From Nocardioides halotolerans DSM 19273 (GTDB lineage: Bacteria > Actinomycetota > Actinomycetes > Propionibacteriales > Nocardioidaceae): DNA of 64,000 nucleotides. The first letter of the stretch is position 1. Each line of letters starts with the position of its first letter. Shown here piece after piece: positions 34,445 through 43,238 of the stretch. A model generated the notes under the pieces. That model was not told the DNA's origin. It was given only the letters and a program-made list of their open reading frames with translations, and searched no databases. A program made the translations under genes and the position numbers. The stretch spans positions 1 to 64,000 of the forward strand of contig NZ_KE383922.1 of assembly GCF_000422805.1 (NCBI RefSeq), written 5' to 3'.

Positions 34445-34995
34445 CCAGCCAGATCGAGGACACCCGGCAGCGGATGGCGTCGGACCTCGACACCCTGCAG
34501 GACCGCGTGAGCCCGGCGGCGATCGTGGAGCGCCGCAAGCAGGCGGTGCGAGGACGGTTCGCGTCGATGAAGGACCAGGTGATGGGCACCGCCCAGGGCG
34601 CCACGTCCTCGGTGTCCGGAGCCGTGTCGTCGAGCGGCGAGAGCCTGTCGTCGACCGGCGCGAGCATGTCGTCGACGGCGCAGGAGCGCTTCGAGGGGAC
34701 CCCGCTGGCCGCGGGCCTCGTCGCGTTCGGCGCGGGCGTCGTGCTCGCCTCGCTCATGCCCGCCAGCCGACTCGAGGCCGAGGCCGCGCACTGGGTGGTG
34801 GAGACGGCCAAGGAGCACGGGCAGCCGCTGCTCGACGAGGCCCGGTCCGCGGGCGAGGAGGCCGTCGACCGCGTGAAGCAGTCGGCCATGGACTCGGCGC
34901 AGCAGGTCAAGGAGTCCGCGCAGGACTCCGCGCAGACCGTCGCCGAGGAGGCTCAGTCGTCGACCGAGGCCGTGCGGGACCAGGCGCAGGGCTGA
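34420..34995 (+). CDS. DUF3618 domain protein
   Basis: 191 aa. The DUF3618 core ELTSQIEDTRQRMASDLDTLQDRVSP is N-terminal. A helical Ser/Ala-rich stretch, a hydrophobic segment (LAAGLVAFGAGVVLASLMP) and a long coiled-coil tail (QQVKESAQDSAQTVAEEA) follow. GAAGGAGG lies ahead of ATG 34420. It overlaps the holin-like gene by 25 bases. A perfect terminator hairpin follows. Confidence 0.85.
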   Translation: MGQGTEELTSQIEDTRQRMASDLDTLQDRVSPAAIVERRKQAVRGRFASMKDQVMGTAQGATSSVSGAVSSSGESLSSTGASMSSTAQERFEGTPLAAGLVAFGAGVVLASLMPASRLEAEAAHWVVETAKEHGQPLLDEARSAGEEAVDRVKQSAMDSAQQVKESAQDSAQTVAEEAQSSTEAVRDQAQG

Positions 34996-35015
34996 CCTGA
35001 GGGCACGACCGCCGC

Positions 35016-35047
35016 ACGCCGCGGCCCCCCAGCGGGGGCCGCGGCGT
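35016..35047 (+). terminator. Terminator of the holin/DUF3618 operon
   Basis: ACGCCGCGGCCCCC (35016-35029) pairs perfectly with 35034-35047 across the tetraloop CAGC. It begins 21 bases after the DUF3618 stop. No U-tract follows. Confidence 0.8.
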
Positions 35048-35104
35048 CGCCTCGCCGGCAGGCTGCACGCCACCTGCCACCATGGCGACGGCCGGCTTGC
35101 GCGG

Positions 35105-37471
35105 ATGCGGCTCGGTTACCGCAGCAGGGTGACCCGCGCTGCCGGAGCCGACCAGGACGACCGCATCGTCGACGTGCCGGGACCGGCCCGACCGCACCCG
35201 TCCGGGTCGGCGTGGGAGCCGCGCGTCGACCTCCACCTGGAGGACGGCCTCGCAGAGGCCGAGGTGGACCACTGGGTCCGCTCGGCCTGCGTCCTGTGCA
35301 GCAACGGGTGCGGCTGCGACATCGCGGTGAAGGACGGCCGGATGGTCGGCGTGCGCGGGCGCGCGGACGACCGCGTCAACCGGGGCCGGCTCGGCCCGAA
35401 GGGCCTCTACGGCAGCACCCCGTGGTCGCACTCTCCCGACCGGCTCACCCGGCCGCTCGTGCGCGAGGGCGGCGACCTGGTCGAGACCGACTGGGACACC
35501 GCGATGGGCCGCATCGTGGCCGAGTCGCGCCGGTTGCTGGACGAGAAGGGCCCGCTGAGCCACGGGTTCTACACCAGCGGGCAGCTCTTCCTCGAGGAGT
35601 ACTACGCCCAGGCCGTCGTCGGGAAGGCCGGGATCGGCACCCCCCACATGGACGGCAACACGCGGCTGTGCACGGCGACCGCCGCCGCCTCGCTCAAGGA
35701 GTCCTTCGGTGCCGACGGCCAGCCCGGCTCCTACGACGACGTGGAGCACGCCGAGGCGATCTTCCTGTACGGCCACAACGTGGCGGAGACGCAGACCGTG
35801 CTGTGGCGGCGGATGCTCGACCGCATCGAGGGCACGGACCCGCCGGCCGTCGTGTGCGTCGACCCGCGCGAGACCGACGTGGCGCGGGCGTGCGGCAGGA
35901 CGGGCGGCGTGCACCTGCCGGTCCGGGTCGGCACCAACGTCGCCCTGGTCAACGGCCTGGTCCGCGAGCTGCTCACCCGCGGCTGGACCGACGACGCGTG
36001 GGTCGCTGCGCACACGCTCGGCCGCGAGGACCTCGAGGCGACCGTGGCCGACTACGACCCCGAGCGGGTGGGCCACATCTGCGGCGTCGAGCCGGACGAC
36101 GTACGCCGCGCGGCCGAGATCTTCGGCACCACCGACCGGGTGCTCTCCACCGTGCTGCAGGGCTTCTACCAGTCGCACCAGGCCACCGCCGCGTCCGTCG
36201 GCGTGAACAACCTCCACCTGCTGCGCGGGATGCTCGGCCGGCCCGGCTGCGGGATCCTGCAGATGAACGGCCAGCCGACCGCCCAGAACAACCGGGAGAC
36301 CGGGGCCGACGGCGACCTGACCGGGTTCCGCAACTGGCAGAACCCCCAGCACGTGCAGCGGCTGGCGGAGCTCTGGAACGTCGACCCGATGACGATCCCG
36401 CACTGGTCGGACCCGACGCACGCGATGCAGATCTTCTCCTACGCCGAGGCGGGCACGATCGGGCTGCTCTGGGTCTCGGCGACCAACCCGGCGGTGTCGA
36501 TGCCGGAGTCCGCGCGGATCAAGCGCATCCTCGGCGGCGAGCAGTGCTTCGTGGTCGTGCAGGACCTGTTCTTCACCGAGACCGCGGCGCTGGCCGACGT
36601 GGTGCTGCCGGCCGCGGGGTGGGGCGAGAAGACCGGGACGTTCACCAACGCCGACCGCACCGTGCACCTCTCGGAGCAGGCCGTCGACCCGCCGGGGGAG
36701 GCGCGCAGCGACCTCGACATCTGGATGGCCTACGCCGACGCGATGGGCTTCGAGGACAAGGACGGCGCGCCGCTGGTGAAGTGGCGCACCCCCGAGGAGT
36801 GGTTCGACGCGTGGCGGGAGGCGAGCGCCGGCCGTCCGTGCGACTACAGCGCGCTGTCCTACGACACGCTGCGCAGCAGCGAGGGCATCCAGTGGCCGGT
36901 GACCGAGGAGCAGCCGGACGGGACCGCGCGGCTCTACGCCGACGCGCACTTCCCGAGCGACACCGACTACTGCGAGACCTACGGGCACGACCTGCTCACC
37001 GGCGGGACCGTCACCGAGGAGCAGCACCGCGCGAAGGCGCCGGCCGGCCGGGCGTTCCTGAAGGCCGAGCACTGGACCCCGCCCCACGAGCAGGTCAGCG
37101 ACGAGTTCCCGTTGCGGCTGACCACGGGGCGCACGGTCTACCAGTTCCACACGCGCACCAAGACCGGTCGCGCCCGGCCGCTCGACGCCGCGGCTCCGGG
37201 TCCGTGGGTCGAGCTCTGCGCGGCCGACGCCGGCGCGCTCGGCCTCGCCGACGGCGACGAGGCCGAGGTGACCACTCCGCGCGGCTCGATCCGGGCACCG
37301 CTGCGGGTCCGCGAGCAGGAGCCCGGCACGGCGTTCGTCCCGTTCCACTACGCGGGGGAGGGCCAGGCCAACGTGCTCACGATGACCGTGTGGGACCCGG
37401 TCTCGAAGCAGCCGACGTTCAAGACCGCGGCCTGCCGGGTCGCGAAGGCCGGCCCGGGAGGAGGTGCGTGA
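35105..37471 (+). CDS. Molybdopterin oxidoreductase (NarB/FdhF-like)
   Basis: 788 aa molybdenum bis-MGD enzyme of the DMSO reductase superfamily. Cys62, Cys65 and Cys69 open a 4Fe4S motif (CVLCSNGCGC), but the usual fourth Cys of R-L-C-P-K-G is Gly97 (RGRLGPKG); Cys71 is adjacent and may substitute. NTRLCTATAAAS supplies a likely Mo-ligand Cys. ILQMNGQPTAQNNRETG, VLPAAGWGEKTGTFTNADRT and the C-terminal molydopterin-binding barrel (FPLRLTTGRTVYQFHTRT) follow. No second redox subunit or membrane anchor is coded next to it. The reaction (nitrate, formate or other) is not decided by sequence. Confidence 0.9.
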   Translation: MRLGYRSRVTRAAGADQDDRIVDVPGPARPHPSGSAWEPRVDLHLEDGLAEAEVDHWVRSACVLCSNGCGCDIAVKDGRMVGVRGRADDRVNRGRLGPKGLYGSTPWSHSPDRLTRPLVREGGDLVETDWDTAMGRIVAESRRLLDEKGPLSHGFYTSGQLFLEEYYAQAVVGKAGIGTPHMDGNTRLCTATAAASLKESFGADGQPGSYDDVEHAEAIFLYGHNVAETQTVLWRRMLDRIEGTDPPAVVCVDPRETDVARACGRTGGVHLPVRVGTNVALVNGLVRELLTRGWTDDAWVAAHTLGREDLEATVADYDPERVGHICGVEPDDVRRAAEIFGTTDRVLSTVLQGFYQSHQATAASVGVNNLHLLRGMLGRPGCGILQMNGQPTAQNNRETGADGDLTGFRNWQNPQHVQRLAELWNVDPMTIPHWSDPTHAMQIFSYAEAGTIGLLWVSATNPAVSMPESARIKRILGGEQCFVVVQDLFFTETAALADVVLPAAGWGEKTGTFTNADRTVHLSEQAVDPPGEARSDLDIWMAYADAMGFEDKDGAPLVKWRTPEEWFDAWREASAGRPCDYSALSYDTLRSSEGIQWPVTEEQPDGTARLYADAHFPSDTDYCETYGHDLLTGGTVTEEQHRAKAPAGRAFLKAEHWTPPHEQVSDEFPLRLTTGRTVYQFHTRTKTGRARPLDAAAPGPWVELCAADAGALGLADGDEAEVTTPRGSIRAPLRVREQEPGTAFVPFHYAGEGQANVLTMTVWDPVSKQPTFKTAACRVAKAGPGGGA

Positions 37472-37932
37472 TGCCGCACCTCGCGACATACGTCGGCCTG
37501 GTCGACCACAGCGAGCAGGTGCTCGCGGACTCGTTCCGGACGGTCGCCGACGGGCACGCCCACGTGGCGGACGTCCACCACCTCTGCCTGACGCTGGCCG
37601 GCATGTGCGACCGGCACCGCGAGCAGCTCGCGCCGGTGGTCGAGCGCTACGGCGAGGAGGACCTCGACGAGCCCGAGCGGCTCCGCGCCGACGCCCTCCT
37701 GCAGGCGAGGGAGGGGGAGATCGGCCTGCTGCGCGACCTCCAGGACCTCCACCTCCTGGCGTCCCTGGTCAAGAGCACGTGGGTCGTCATCGCCCAGGGC
37801 GCCCAGGGGCTGCGCGACCGGGATCTGCTGGAGGTCGCGCAGTCCAGCCAGCAGGAGACCGACCGCCAGCTGACGTGGCTCAACACCCGGATGAAGGCCG
37901 CAGCGCCGCAGGCGCTGATCGTCGCTCCCTGA
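37471..37932 (+). CDS. Helical protein coupled to the molybdoenzyme
   Basis: 153 aa, all-helical by composition, with several His (HLATYVGLVDHSE; ADVHHLCLTL; CDRHREQL) that could suit a ferritin- or hemerythrin-like bundle. I do not recognise the family. Its ATG overlaps the molybdoenzyme stop (TGATG) after a GGGAGGAGG Shine-Dalgarno, so the two are co-translated. It could be a maturation chaperone or small electron-transfer partner; this is inference from coupling only. Confidence 0.75.
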   Translation: MPHLATYVGLVDHSEQVLADSFRTVADGHAHVADVHHLCLTLAGMCDRHREQLAPVVERYGEEDLDEPERLRADALLQAREGEIGLLRDLQDLHLLASLVKSTWVVIAQGAQGLRDRDLLEVAQSSQQETDRQLTWLNTRMKAAAPQALIVAP

Positions 37933-38031
37933 CCGCTCGCCCGTTCCTGCCTCGCCGCGACGGTGACCCGCACCCGCGAAACACCCCTGGGGGTGGGCAT
38001 GTGCGACGAAGCGGGCGGACACCGGTCACAC

Positions 38032-39216
38032 ATGCGAGCAGTCACCTGGCACGGCGTCCACGACATGCGGGTCGAGCAGGTCCCCGACCCCAAGATCGAG
38101 GAGCCGACCGACGTCCTGATCAGGGTCACCTCGAGCGGCCTCTGCGGCTCGGACCTGCACCTCTACGAGACCCTGGCGGCGTTCATGGAGCCCGGCGACA
38201 TCGTGGGCCACGAGCCCATGGGTGTGGTCGAGGAGGTCGGCAGTGACGTCCACCACCTCGACGTCGGCGACCGGGTGGTGATCCCGTTCAACGTGAGCTG
38301 CGGCCACTGCTGGATGTGCGAGCGCAAGCTCTTCAGCCAGTGCGAGACGACCCAGAACCACGAGCACGGCACGGGCGCCAGCTTCCTGGGCTACAGCAAG
38401 CTCTACGGCCAGGTGCCCGGCGGCCAGGCCGAGTACCTCCGCGTGCCCCACGGCGCCTTCGGTGCCGTCAAGGTGCCCCACGGCCCGCCGGACGACCGCT
38501 TCCTCTTCATGAGCGACGTGCTGCCCACCGCGTGGCAGGCCGTTGAGTACGCCGACGTCCCCGAGGGCGGTTCGCTGCTGGTGCTCGGTGCCGGGCCGAT
38601 CGGCGACATGGCCAGCCGCATCGCGATGCACCGCGGGCTCCAGGTCACGGTCGCCGAGCTGGTCCCGGAGCGGCTGGCGCGCGTCGCCAACCGCGGCGCC
38701 GACATCATCGACATCGAGGCGCTCGGCGACGAGAGCCTCGCCGACGAGATCCGCTCCCGGACCGGTGGCCGCGGACCCGACGCGGTCATCGACGCCGTCG
38801 GCATGGAGGCGCACGGATCGAACGTCAAGATCATGCACAAGATGGTGGGGCTGCTCCCGGACGCCCTCGCCGAGCCGCTGCTCAAGCACGGCGGCATGGA
38901 CCGGCTGACCGCGCTCTACAGCGCCTTCGACTCGGTCCGCCGCGGCGGGACCGTCTCGATCTCCGGCGTCTACGGCGGCGCGGCCGACCCGATCAACATG
39001 ATGCAGCTCTTCGACAAGCAGGTGCAGATCCGCATGGGCCAGGCCAACGTGCGCGCCTGGACCGACGACATCCTCGCCCTGCTCGAGCAGGACGAGGACG
39101 TGCTCGGCGTGGAGAGCTTCGCGACCCACCACCTCCCGCTCGAGGAGGCGCCGCAGGCCTACGAGACCTTCCAGAAGAAGGAGGACGGCGCGATCAAGGT
39201 CGTCTTCCGTCCGTAG
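38032..39216 (+). CDS. Zinc-dependent alcohol dehydrogenase (MDR)
   Basis: 394 aa. Catalytic zinc ligands in SSGLCGSDLHLYE and VGHEPMGVVEEVG, structural zinc lobe beginning VSCGHCWMCERKLFSQC, and NAD-binding LLVLGAGPIGDMASRIAMHRG. The size, the long loop and PDAVIDAVGMEAHG match glutathione-independent formaldehyde-dehydrogenase-type MDR enzymes common in actinobacteria. I start it at ATG 38032, where the family's first strand MRAVTWHG begins; no strong Shine-Dalgarno. It converges with the SDR gene. Confidence 0.92.
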   Translation: MRAVTWHGVHDMRVEQVPDPKIEEPTDVLIRVTSSGLCGSDLHLYETLAAFMEPGDIVGHEPMGVVEEVGSDVHHLDVGDRVVIPFNVSCGHCWMCERKLFSQCETTQNHEHGTGASFLGYSKLYGQVPGGQAEYLRVPHGAFGAVKVPHGPPDDRFLFMSDVLPTAWQAVEYADVPEGGSLLVLGAGPIGDMASRIAMHRGLQVTVAELVPERLARVANRGADIIDIEALGDESLADEIRSRTGGRGPDAVIDAVGMEAHGSNVKIMHKMVGLLPDALAEPLLKHGGMDRLTALYSAFDSVRRGGTVSISGVYGGAADPINMMQLFDKQVQIRMGQANVRAWTDDILALLEQDEDVLGVESFATHHLPLEEAPQAYETFQKKEDGAIKVVFRP

Positions 39217-39234
39217 CGGCGGCGGCCCCCTGGG

Positions 39235-40080
39235 TCAGTCCTGGGGCTTCACCATCCGGGCCAGGATGGGTGCGGCCAGCGCGTCCGGCAGGTGCGTGCC
39301 GAGCTCGGCCTGGAGCCGGTTGAGGAACGACCCCGACACCACGCTCGCCTTGCCCGCGAGGAGGCCGTCGATCGCGTCCTTGGCCACCTCGGCAGGGTCG
39401 TCCTTCAGGTCGGTGCGGCCCAGCCGGGTGTCGTCCTCCATGCCCGCCCGGGCGAAGAAGTCGGTGTCGGTCGGCCCCGGCATGAGTGACGTGACGCTGA
39501 CGCCGGTGTCCTTGAGCTCGTGGCGGATCGCCTCGGCGAAGGAGTGCACGAACGCCTTCGACGCGTTGTACGTCGCCTGGTAGGGGCCGGGTGACACGGC
39601 GGCGATCGACGAGGTGATGAGCAGCCGTCCCTCGCCGGCGTCCAGGATGTCGCGGACCACTAGCTTGGCGAGGTGCACGGTGGAGCGGACGTTCAGGTCC
39701 ACCACGCGCAGGTCGTCCTCGAGCGAGGTCTGGTCGAAGGAGCCGTTGGTGCCGATGCCGGCGTTGAGCGCGGCGACCGCGATCGGGCGGCCGAGCGCGA
39801 GCGTGCGGCGGTGCAGCTCCTCGACGCCCTCGTGGGTCGAGAGGTCCACCTGGACGGCGACCGCCTCCGTCTCCTCGGCGAGCTCGCCCCGGACGCCCTC
39901 GATCCTGGTCTCGTCGGCCGCGACGACCAGGTCGTGGCCACGCGCAGCGAGCTCGTGGGCGAGCGCCCGTCCGATGCCGGTCGAGGCTCCCGTCACGAGC
40001 GCGAGGGGCCGGGCTGCGGGACTCTGGGAGGGGCATCGGCGGTGGACACGCCCGGAGGTACCCGTGTGCCGGCTTCTCAC
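39235..40080 (-). CDS. Short-chain dehydrogenase/reductase
   Basis: 281 aa. Cofactor motif LALVTGASTGIGRALA, NAGIGTNG, catalytic Ser in LLITSSIAAV and YNASK (Tyr-x3-Lys). Classical SDR, probably NADP(H)-dependent, substrate unknown; PTDTDFF and the C-terminal length suit the YqjQ/DltE-like group. The start is uncertain: GTG 40080 is the only in-frame upstream start and gives about 25 extra residues rich in Arg and Pro before the first strand. Confidence 0.85.
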   Translation of the reverse strand: MRSRHTGTSGRVHRRCPSQSPAARPLALVTGASTGIGRALAHELAARGHDLVVAADETRIEGVRGELAEETEAVAVQVDLSTHEGVEELHRRTLALGRPIAVAALNAGIGTNGSFDQTSLEDDLRVVDLNVRSTVHLAKLVVRDILDAGEGRLLITSSIAAVSPGPYQATYNASKAFVHSFAEAIRHELKDTGVSVTSLMPGPTDTDFFARAGMEDDTRLGRTDLKDDPAEVAKDAIDGLLAGKASVVSGSFLNRLQAELGTHLPDALAAPILARMVKPQD

Positions 40081-40116
40081 GTCGGGTACCCCGCAGTCAC
40101 CTGAGGAGGGGGATCC

Positions 40117-40320
40117 ATGAGAACACTCATTGCCTTGCTGGTGGTCATCTGGCTGGTGGTCGGGGCCGTCGCCGCTGCCCAACGCGGCTACTTCGGCGGC
40201 GACGACGACGTCAGCTGCAAGGAGTTCAGCGACACGGCCCTGACGATCGTGGCCGGGCCGCTCAACTACGCCGGCGTCAACCCGAAGGTGAAGTGCAAGA
40301 CCCCGGAGCCCTCGAAGTAG
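40117..40320 (+). CDS. Small single-pass membrane protein
   Basis: 67 aa. One membrane helix (LIALLVVIWLVVGAVAAAQRGYF), then a short domain with two Cys (VSCKEF and VKCKTP) and TIVAGPLNYAGVNPKV, a block I recall from small actinobacterial proteins of unknown role. A strong GAGGAGGGG lies ahead of ATG 40117. Divergent from the SDR. Confidence 0.8.
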   Translation: MRTLIALLVVIWLVVGAVAAAQRGYFGGDDDVSCKEFSDTALTIVAGPLNYAGVNPKVKCKTPEPSK

Positions 40321-40338
40321 GTCCGGCCGGGGCGCCGA

Positions 40339-40365
40339 TGTCACGTGCCCGGCAGTCGTCTCGTC
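40339..40365 (+). promoter_or_regulatory. ECF41-type promoter
   Basis: TGTCACG (40339-40345), a 16-base spacer and CGTC (40362-40365) match the published ECF41 promoter pattern TGTCACA-N16-CGTC. The -10 continues as CGTCTCGTGGG (40362-40372), and this 11-mer recurs upstream of DoxX. It should drive the epimerase-sigma operon. A separate 9-bp inverted repeat (40353-40361 with 40380-40388) overlaps it. Confidence 0.7.
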
Positions 40366-40402
40366 TCGTGGGTGGGACCAGACGACTGGAGGGACGTGGA
40401 TC

Positions 40403-41317
40403 ATGCGGGTGTTCGTGGCAGGCGGGAGCGGCGTACTCGGACGCTCCCTGGTGAGGCAGCTGGTGGCGCGTGACCACGAGGTCACGGCGACCACCACCGA
40501 CGCGAGCCGCCTCGACGTCCTCCGGCGGCTCGGCGCCGAGGCCGTGGTCATGGACGGGCTGGACGCCGCCTCGGTCGGCGAGGTCGTGGCCGCAGCCGCA
40601 CCCGACACCGTCGTCAACCAGATGACCGGGCTGTCCAGCAGGCACGCGGGCAGAGCGACGCCGTGGAACGTCGGACGCTTCTTCGCGGCCACCAACCGGC
40701 TGCGCACCGACGGGATCGACCACCTCCTGGCCGCGGCCGAGGCGGTCGGCGTCTCGCACGTGGTGTCGCAGAGCCACGCCAGCTTCAACGGCGAGCGCAC
40801 GGGCGGGTGGGTCAAGACCGAGGAGGACCCGCTCGAGGTCACCGAGGGCACGAAGGCGGTCACCCACCTCGAGGACGTGGTGGTCAAGGCGGGTGGCGCG
40901 GTCCTCCGCTACGGCGCCTTCTACGGCGGCGGCGCCAACGACGAGCAGGTCGCGCTCGTGCGCAGGCGGATGCTGCCGATCGTCGGTGGCGGGACCGGCT
41001 ACTCCTCGTGGGTGCACGTGGACGACGCGGCGGCCGCCACCGTGCTGGCCGTGGAGCAGCACGCCACCGGCGTGTTCAACATCGTCGACGACGAGCCCGC
41101 CCCGGTGAGCGAGTGGCTGCCGCACCTGGCGCGGTCGGTCGGGGCGAAGCCGCCGCGGCGGCTCCAAACCTGGTTGGCACGGCTGATCGCCGGAGAGATG
41201 GTGGTGGGCATGATGACCGAGGGCCGGGGCTTCTCCAACGCCAAGGCCAAGCGGGAGCTGGGCTGGGTGCTCGAGCACCCCTCGTGGCGCGAGGGGTTCG
41301 CGGAGGCGCTGTCATGA
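40403..41317 (+). CDS. NAD(P)-dependent epimerase-like SDR
   Basis: 304 aa extended-SDR/NmrA-type protein: VFVAGGSGVLGRSLVRQLV cofactor motif, LRYGAFYGGG and VHVDDAAAATVLAVE. Its position directly before an ECF41 sigma factor fits the ECF41 partner set (carboxymuconolactone decarboxylases, oxidoreductases, epimerases). GGAGGG precedes ATG 40403, and its stop overlaps the sigma gene's ATG. Confidence 0.88.
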   Translation: MRVFVAGGSGVLGRSLVRQLVARDHEVTATTTDASRLDVLRRLGAEAVVMDGLDAASVGEVVAAAAPDTVVNQMTGLSSRHAGRATPWNVGRFFAATNRLRTDGIDHLLAAAEAVGVSHVVSQSHASFNGERTGGWVKTEEDPLEVTEGTKAVTHLEDVVVKAGGAVLRYGAFYGGGANDEQVALVRRRMLPIVGGGTGYSSWVHVDDAAAATVLAVEQHATGVFNIVDDEPAPVSEWLPHLARSVGAKPPRRLQTWLARLIAGEMVVGMMTEGRGFSNAKAKRELGWVLEHPSWREGFAEALS

Positions 41318-42237
41318 CGCGCACCGAGGAGTTCGAGGAGCTGCGGCCGCTGCTGTTCTCGATCGCCTACCGGCTGCTCGGCAGCGTGGCGGAGGCCGAG
41401 GACGCCGTCCAGGAGTCGTGGCTGCGCTACGAGTCGACGCCGACGGTGCCGCGCTCGCCCAAGGCCTTCCTGTCCGCCGTGGTCACGAGGATCTCGATCG
41501 ACGTGCTCCGCTCGGCACGGGTCCGGCGCGAGCAGTACGTCGGCGACTGGCTGCCGGAGCCGCTGCTGGCCGATCCCTACGAGGACCCGGCCCGCGCGGC
41601 CGAGCTCGCCGACTCCGTCTCGATGGCGGCGCTGCTGCTCCTCGAGCGGCTCTCGCCGCTCGAGCGCGCGGTGTTCGTGCTGCGCGAGGTGTTCGCCTTC
41701 GACTTCGCCGACGTGGCGTCGGCGGTTGGGCGCTCGGAGGCGGCCTGCCGCCAGCTCGCCGCCCGGGCGCGACGACACATGGAGAGCGGTCGGCCCCGCT
41801 TCGAGGCCGACCGTCGCGAGCGCGCGGAGCTCGCCGCCCGGTTCTTCGACGCCGTCCGCGACGGCGACGTCGACGGGCTCAAGGAGCTGCTCGCGGCCGA
41901 CGTCCGCCTGGTCGGCGACGGCGGCGGCAAGGCCCCGGCGCTGGCCCGCCAGGTCGTCGGCGACGACAAGGTCGCGCGGGTGCTGGCGGCGTTCTTCCCG
42001 AGGCTCGCCACGCTGCGGGTGACGTTCGAGGAGCACGAGGTCAACGGCCAGCCCGGAGCGATCCTGCGCGACCGCGACGGCAACGTGGTCAGCACGTGGG
42101 CGCTCGACGTGCTGGACGGCAGGATCCAGACCGTCCGCTCCGTCGGCAACCCCGACAAGCTCCGGCACGTCGGTCCGGTGGCGGACGTCTGGGCCCTGCT
42201 CAGCCAGTTCAGGAAGACTCGGCCGGTCACGCGGTGA
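41314..42237 (+). CDS. ECF41 (SigJ-like) sigma factor with SnoaL-like C-terminal domain
   Basis: 307 aa. Sigma region 2 (LLFSIAYRLLGSVAEAEDAVQESWLRY) and region 4 (LLERLSPLERAVFVLREVFAFDFADVASAVGRSEAACRQLAARARRH) are followed by a SnoaL-like domain (about 170-290). The ECF41 hallmarks WLPEPL, DGGGKAPA and NPDKL are all present. In this group the C-terminal extension, not an anti-sigma protein, controls activity. It is the second gene of a two-gene operon with a matching ECF41 promoter at 40339. Confidence 0.94.
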   Translation: MTRTEEFEELRPLLFSIAYRLLGSVAEAEDAVQESWLRYESTPTVPRSPKAFLSAVVTRISIDVLRSARVRREQYVGDWLPEPLLADPYEDPARAAELADSVSMAALLLLERLSPLERAVFVLREVFAFDFADVASAVGRSEAACRQLAARARRHMESGRPRFEADRRERAELAARFFDAVRDGDVDGLKELLAADVRLVGDGGGKAPALARQVVGDDKVARVLAAFFPRLATLRVTFEEHEVNGQPGAILRDRDGNVVSTWALDVLDGRIQTVRSVGNPDKLRHVGPVADVWALLSQFRKTRPVTR

Positions 42238-42610
42238 ACGACTCGGGGCCGAAGCGGCCCACCGCGATGAAGACCGCGAGCGCGACGTACACGACGTTGA
42301 CCAGCACGAGCTTGACCTGACCCAGCCGGCCGTGGGTGATCATCGCCCCGACCATGAGGCCCACCCAGACCACCGCCGTGATCGGCACCAGCACGGGCGC
42401 CACGTCGGTCACGGCCGGCAGGATCAGGCCGACCGCGGCCAGCAGCTCGAGCACCCCCAGCGTCTTCACGAACGCGGGACTGACCCCGCGCGTCCACGCG
42501 GCACCCTCGTGCACGGCCAGCTTGTCCTTCGACACCAAGGTCTTGGTCAGGCCACCGGTCAGGGCGACCAGGGCCAGCAGCCCGGCGGTGATCCACAGTG
42601 CGACGTTCAT
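42227..42610 (-). CDS. DoxX-like membrane protein
   Basis: 127 aa, four membrane helices with VSPAFVKTLGVLELLAAVGLILPA, the DoxX-family core. Family members are linked to redox or thiosulfate-related membrane functions. GAGGAGGAG lies ahead of ATG 42610. An ECF41-type promoter (42663-42690) precedes it, so it is a probable member of the same sigma regulon. Converges with the sigma gene, overlapping by 11 bases. Confidence 0.9.
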   Translation of the reverse strand: MNVALWITAGLLALVALTGGLTKTLVSKDKLAVHEGAAWTRGVSPAFVKTLGVLELLAAVGLILPAVTDVAPVLVPITAVVWVGLMVGAMITHGRLGQVKLVLVNVVYVALAVFIAVGRFGPESFTA

Positions 42611-42655
42611 CGGTCTCCTCCTCGGAAGCGGTCGCCCCGGACGGGCGACCTGCTT

Positions 42656-42690
42656 CCCACGAGACGAGGGCGCGGCGTCGAGGAGTGACA
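42656..42690 (-). promoter_or_regulatory. ECF41-type promoter upstream of DoxX
   Basis: On the minus strand TGTCAC (42690-42685) is followed after 18 bases by CGTCTCGTGGG (42666-42656), the same 11-mer as at 40362-40372. The spacer is one base longer than in the epimerase-sigma promoter. Confidence 0.6.
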
Positions 42691-42745
42691 CCGGGAAGGC
42701 CGGTTGTGACCGAGCCCACGGGGGCGCGGGAGGAGGCCGAGAGGT

Positions 42746-43177
42746 GCGGACGGGCTGGCCTGTAAGCCGGGTTCTGTTCCCGGGTCCCTCGCGGTTCCCG
42801 ATCGGCGACCATCCATCTACGGGTGCCGTTGCCGGCACCCTCCAGCGGTCTACCCGCGTACTCGGGCGGGCCGCCCTGTGCCATCTCTGGCGCGTACGCG
42901 CGCCCGGTGCCCGAAGGCGCCGGACTTCTTGACCTTGCTCCAGGTGGGGTTTGCCTAGCCGGCCCGGTCGCCCGGGCCGCTGGTGGTCTCTTGCACCACC
43001 GTTTCACCCTTGCCGCTGCGGCCCGGAGGCCGCAGTGGCGGTCTGTTCTCTGTGGCACTGTCCCGCGGGTCACCCCGGGTGGGTGTTGCCCACCACCTTG
43101 CCCTGTGGAGCCCGGACTTTCCTCGGCACCGCACCTCGAGAGGCGTGGTGACGCGGTCGCCCGGCCAGCCCATCCGC
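42746..43177 (-). ncRNA. rnpB: RNase P RNA
   Basis: Minus strand. The universal core is visible: GAGGAAAGTCCGGGCTCC near the 5' end, AGAGAACAGACCGCC in the middle, and the conserved ACAGAACCCGGCTTACAGGCC at the 3' end. Helix P1 is formed by GCGGATGGGCTGG (43177-43165) and CCAGCCCGTCCGC (42758-42746), paired throughout with one G-U. About 432 nt, class A. Protein-like frames through it are shadows. A promoter is well placed at 43184-43212. Confidence 0.95.
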
Positions 43178-43183
43178 ATGCAC

Positions 43184-43212
43184 AGCGTAGGGGACCGGCC
43201 GCACCGAGTCAG
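43184..43212 (-). promoter_or_regulatory. Promoter of rnpB
   Basis: On the minus strand CTGACT (43212-43207), a 17-base spacer and TACGCT (43189-43184) form a housekeeping-type -35/-10. The next six bases lead to 43177, the 5' base of helix P1. Confidence 0.75.
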
Positions 43213-43238
43213 GGCCCCTGGTCGGGGTACCGGAGGGC

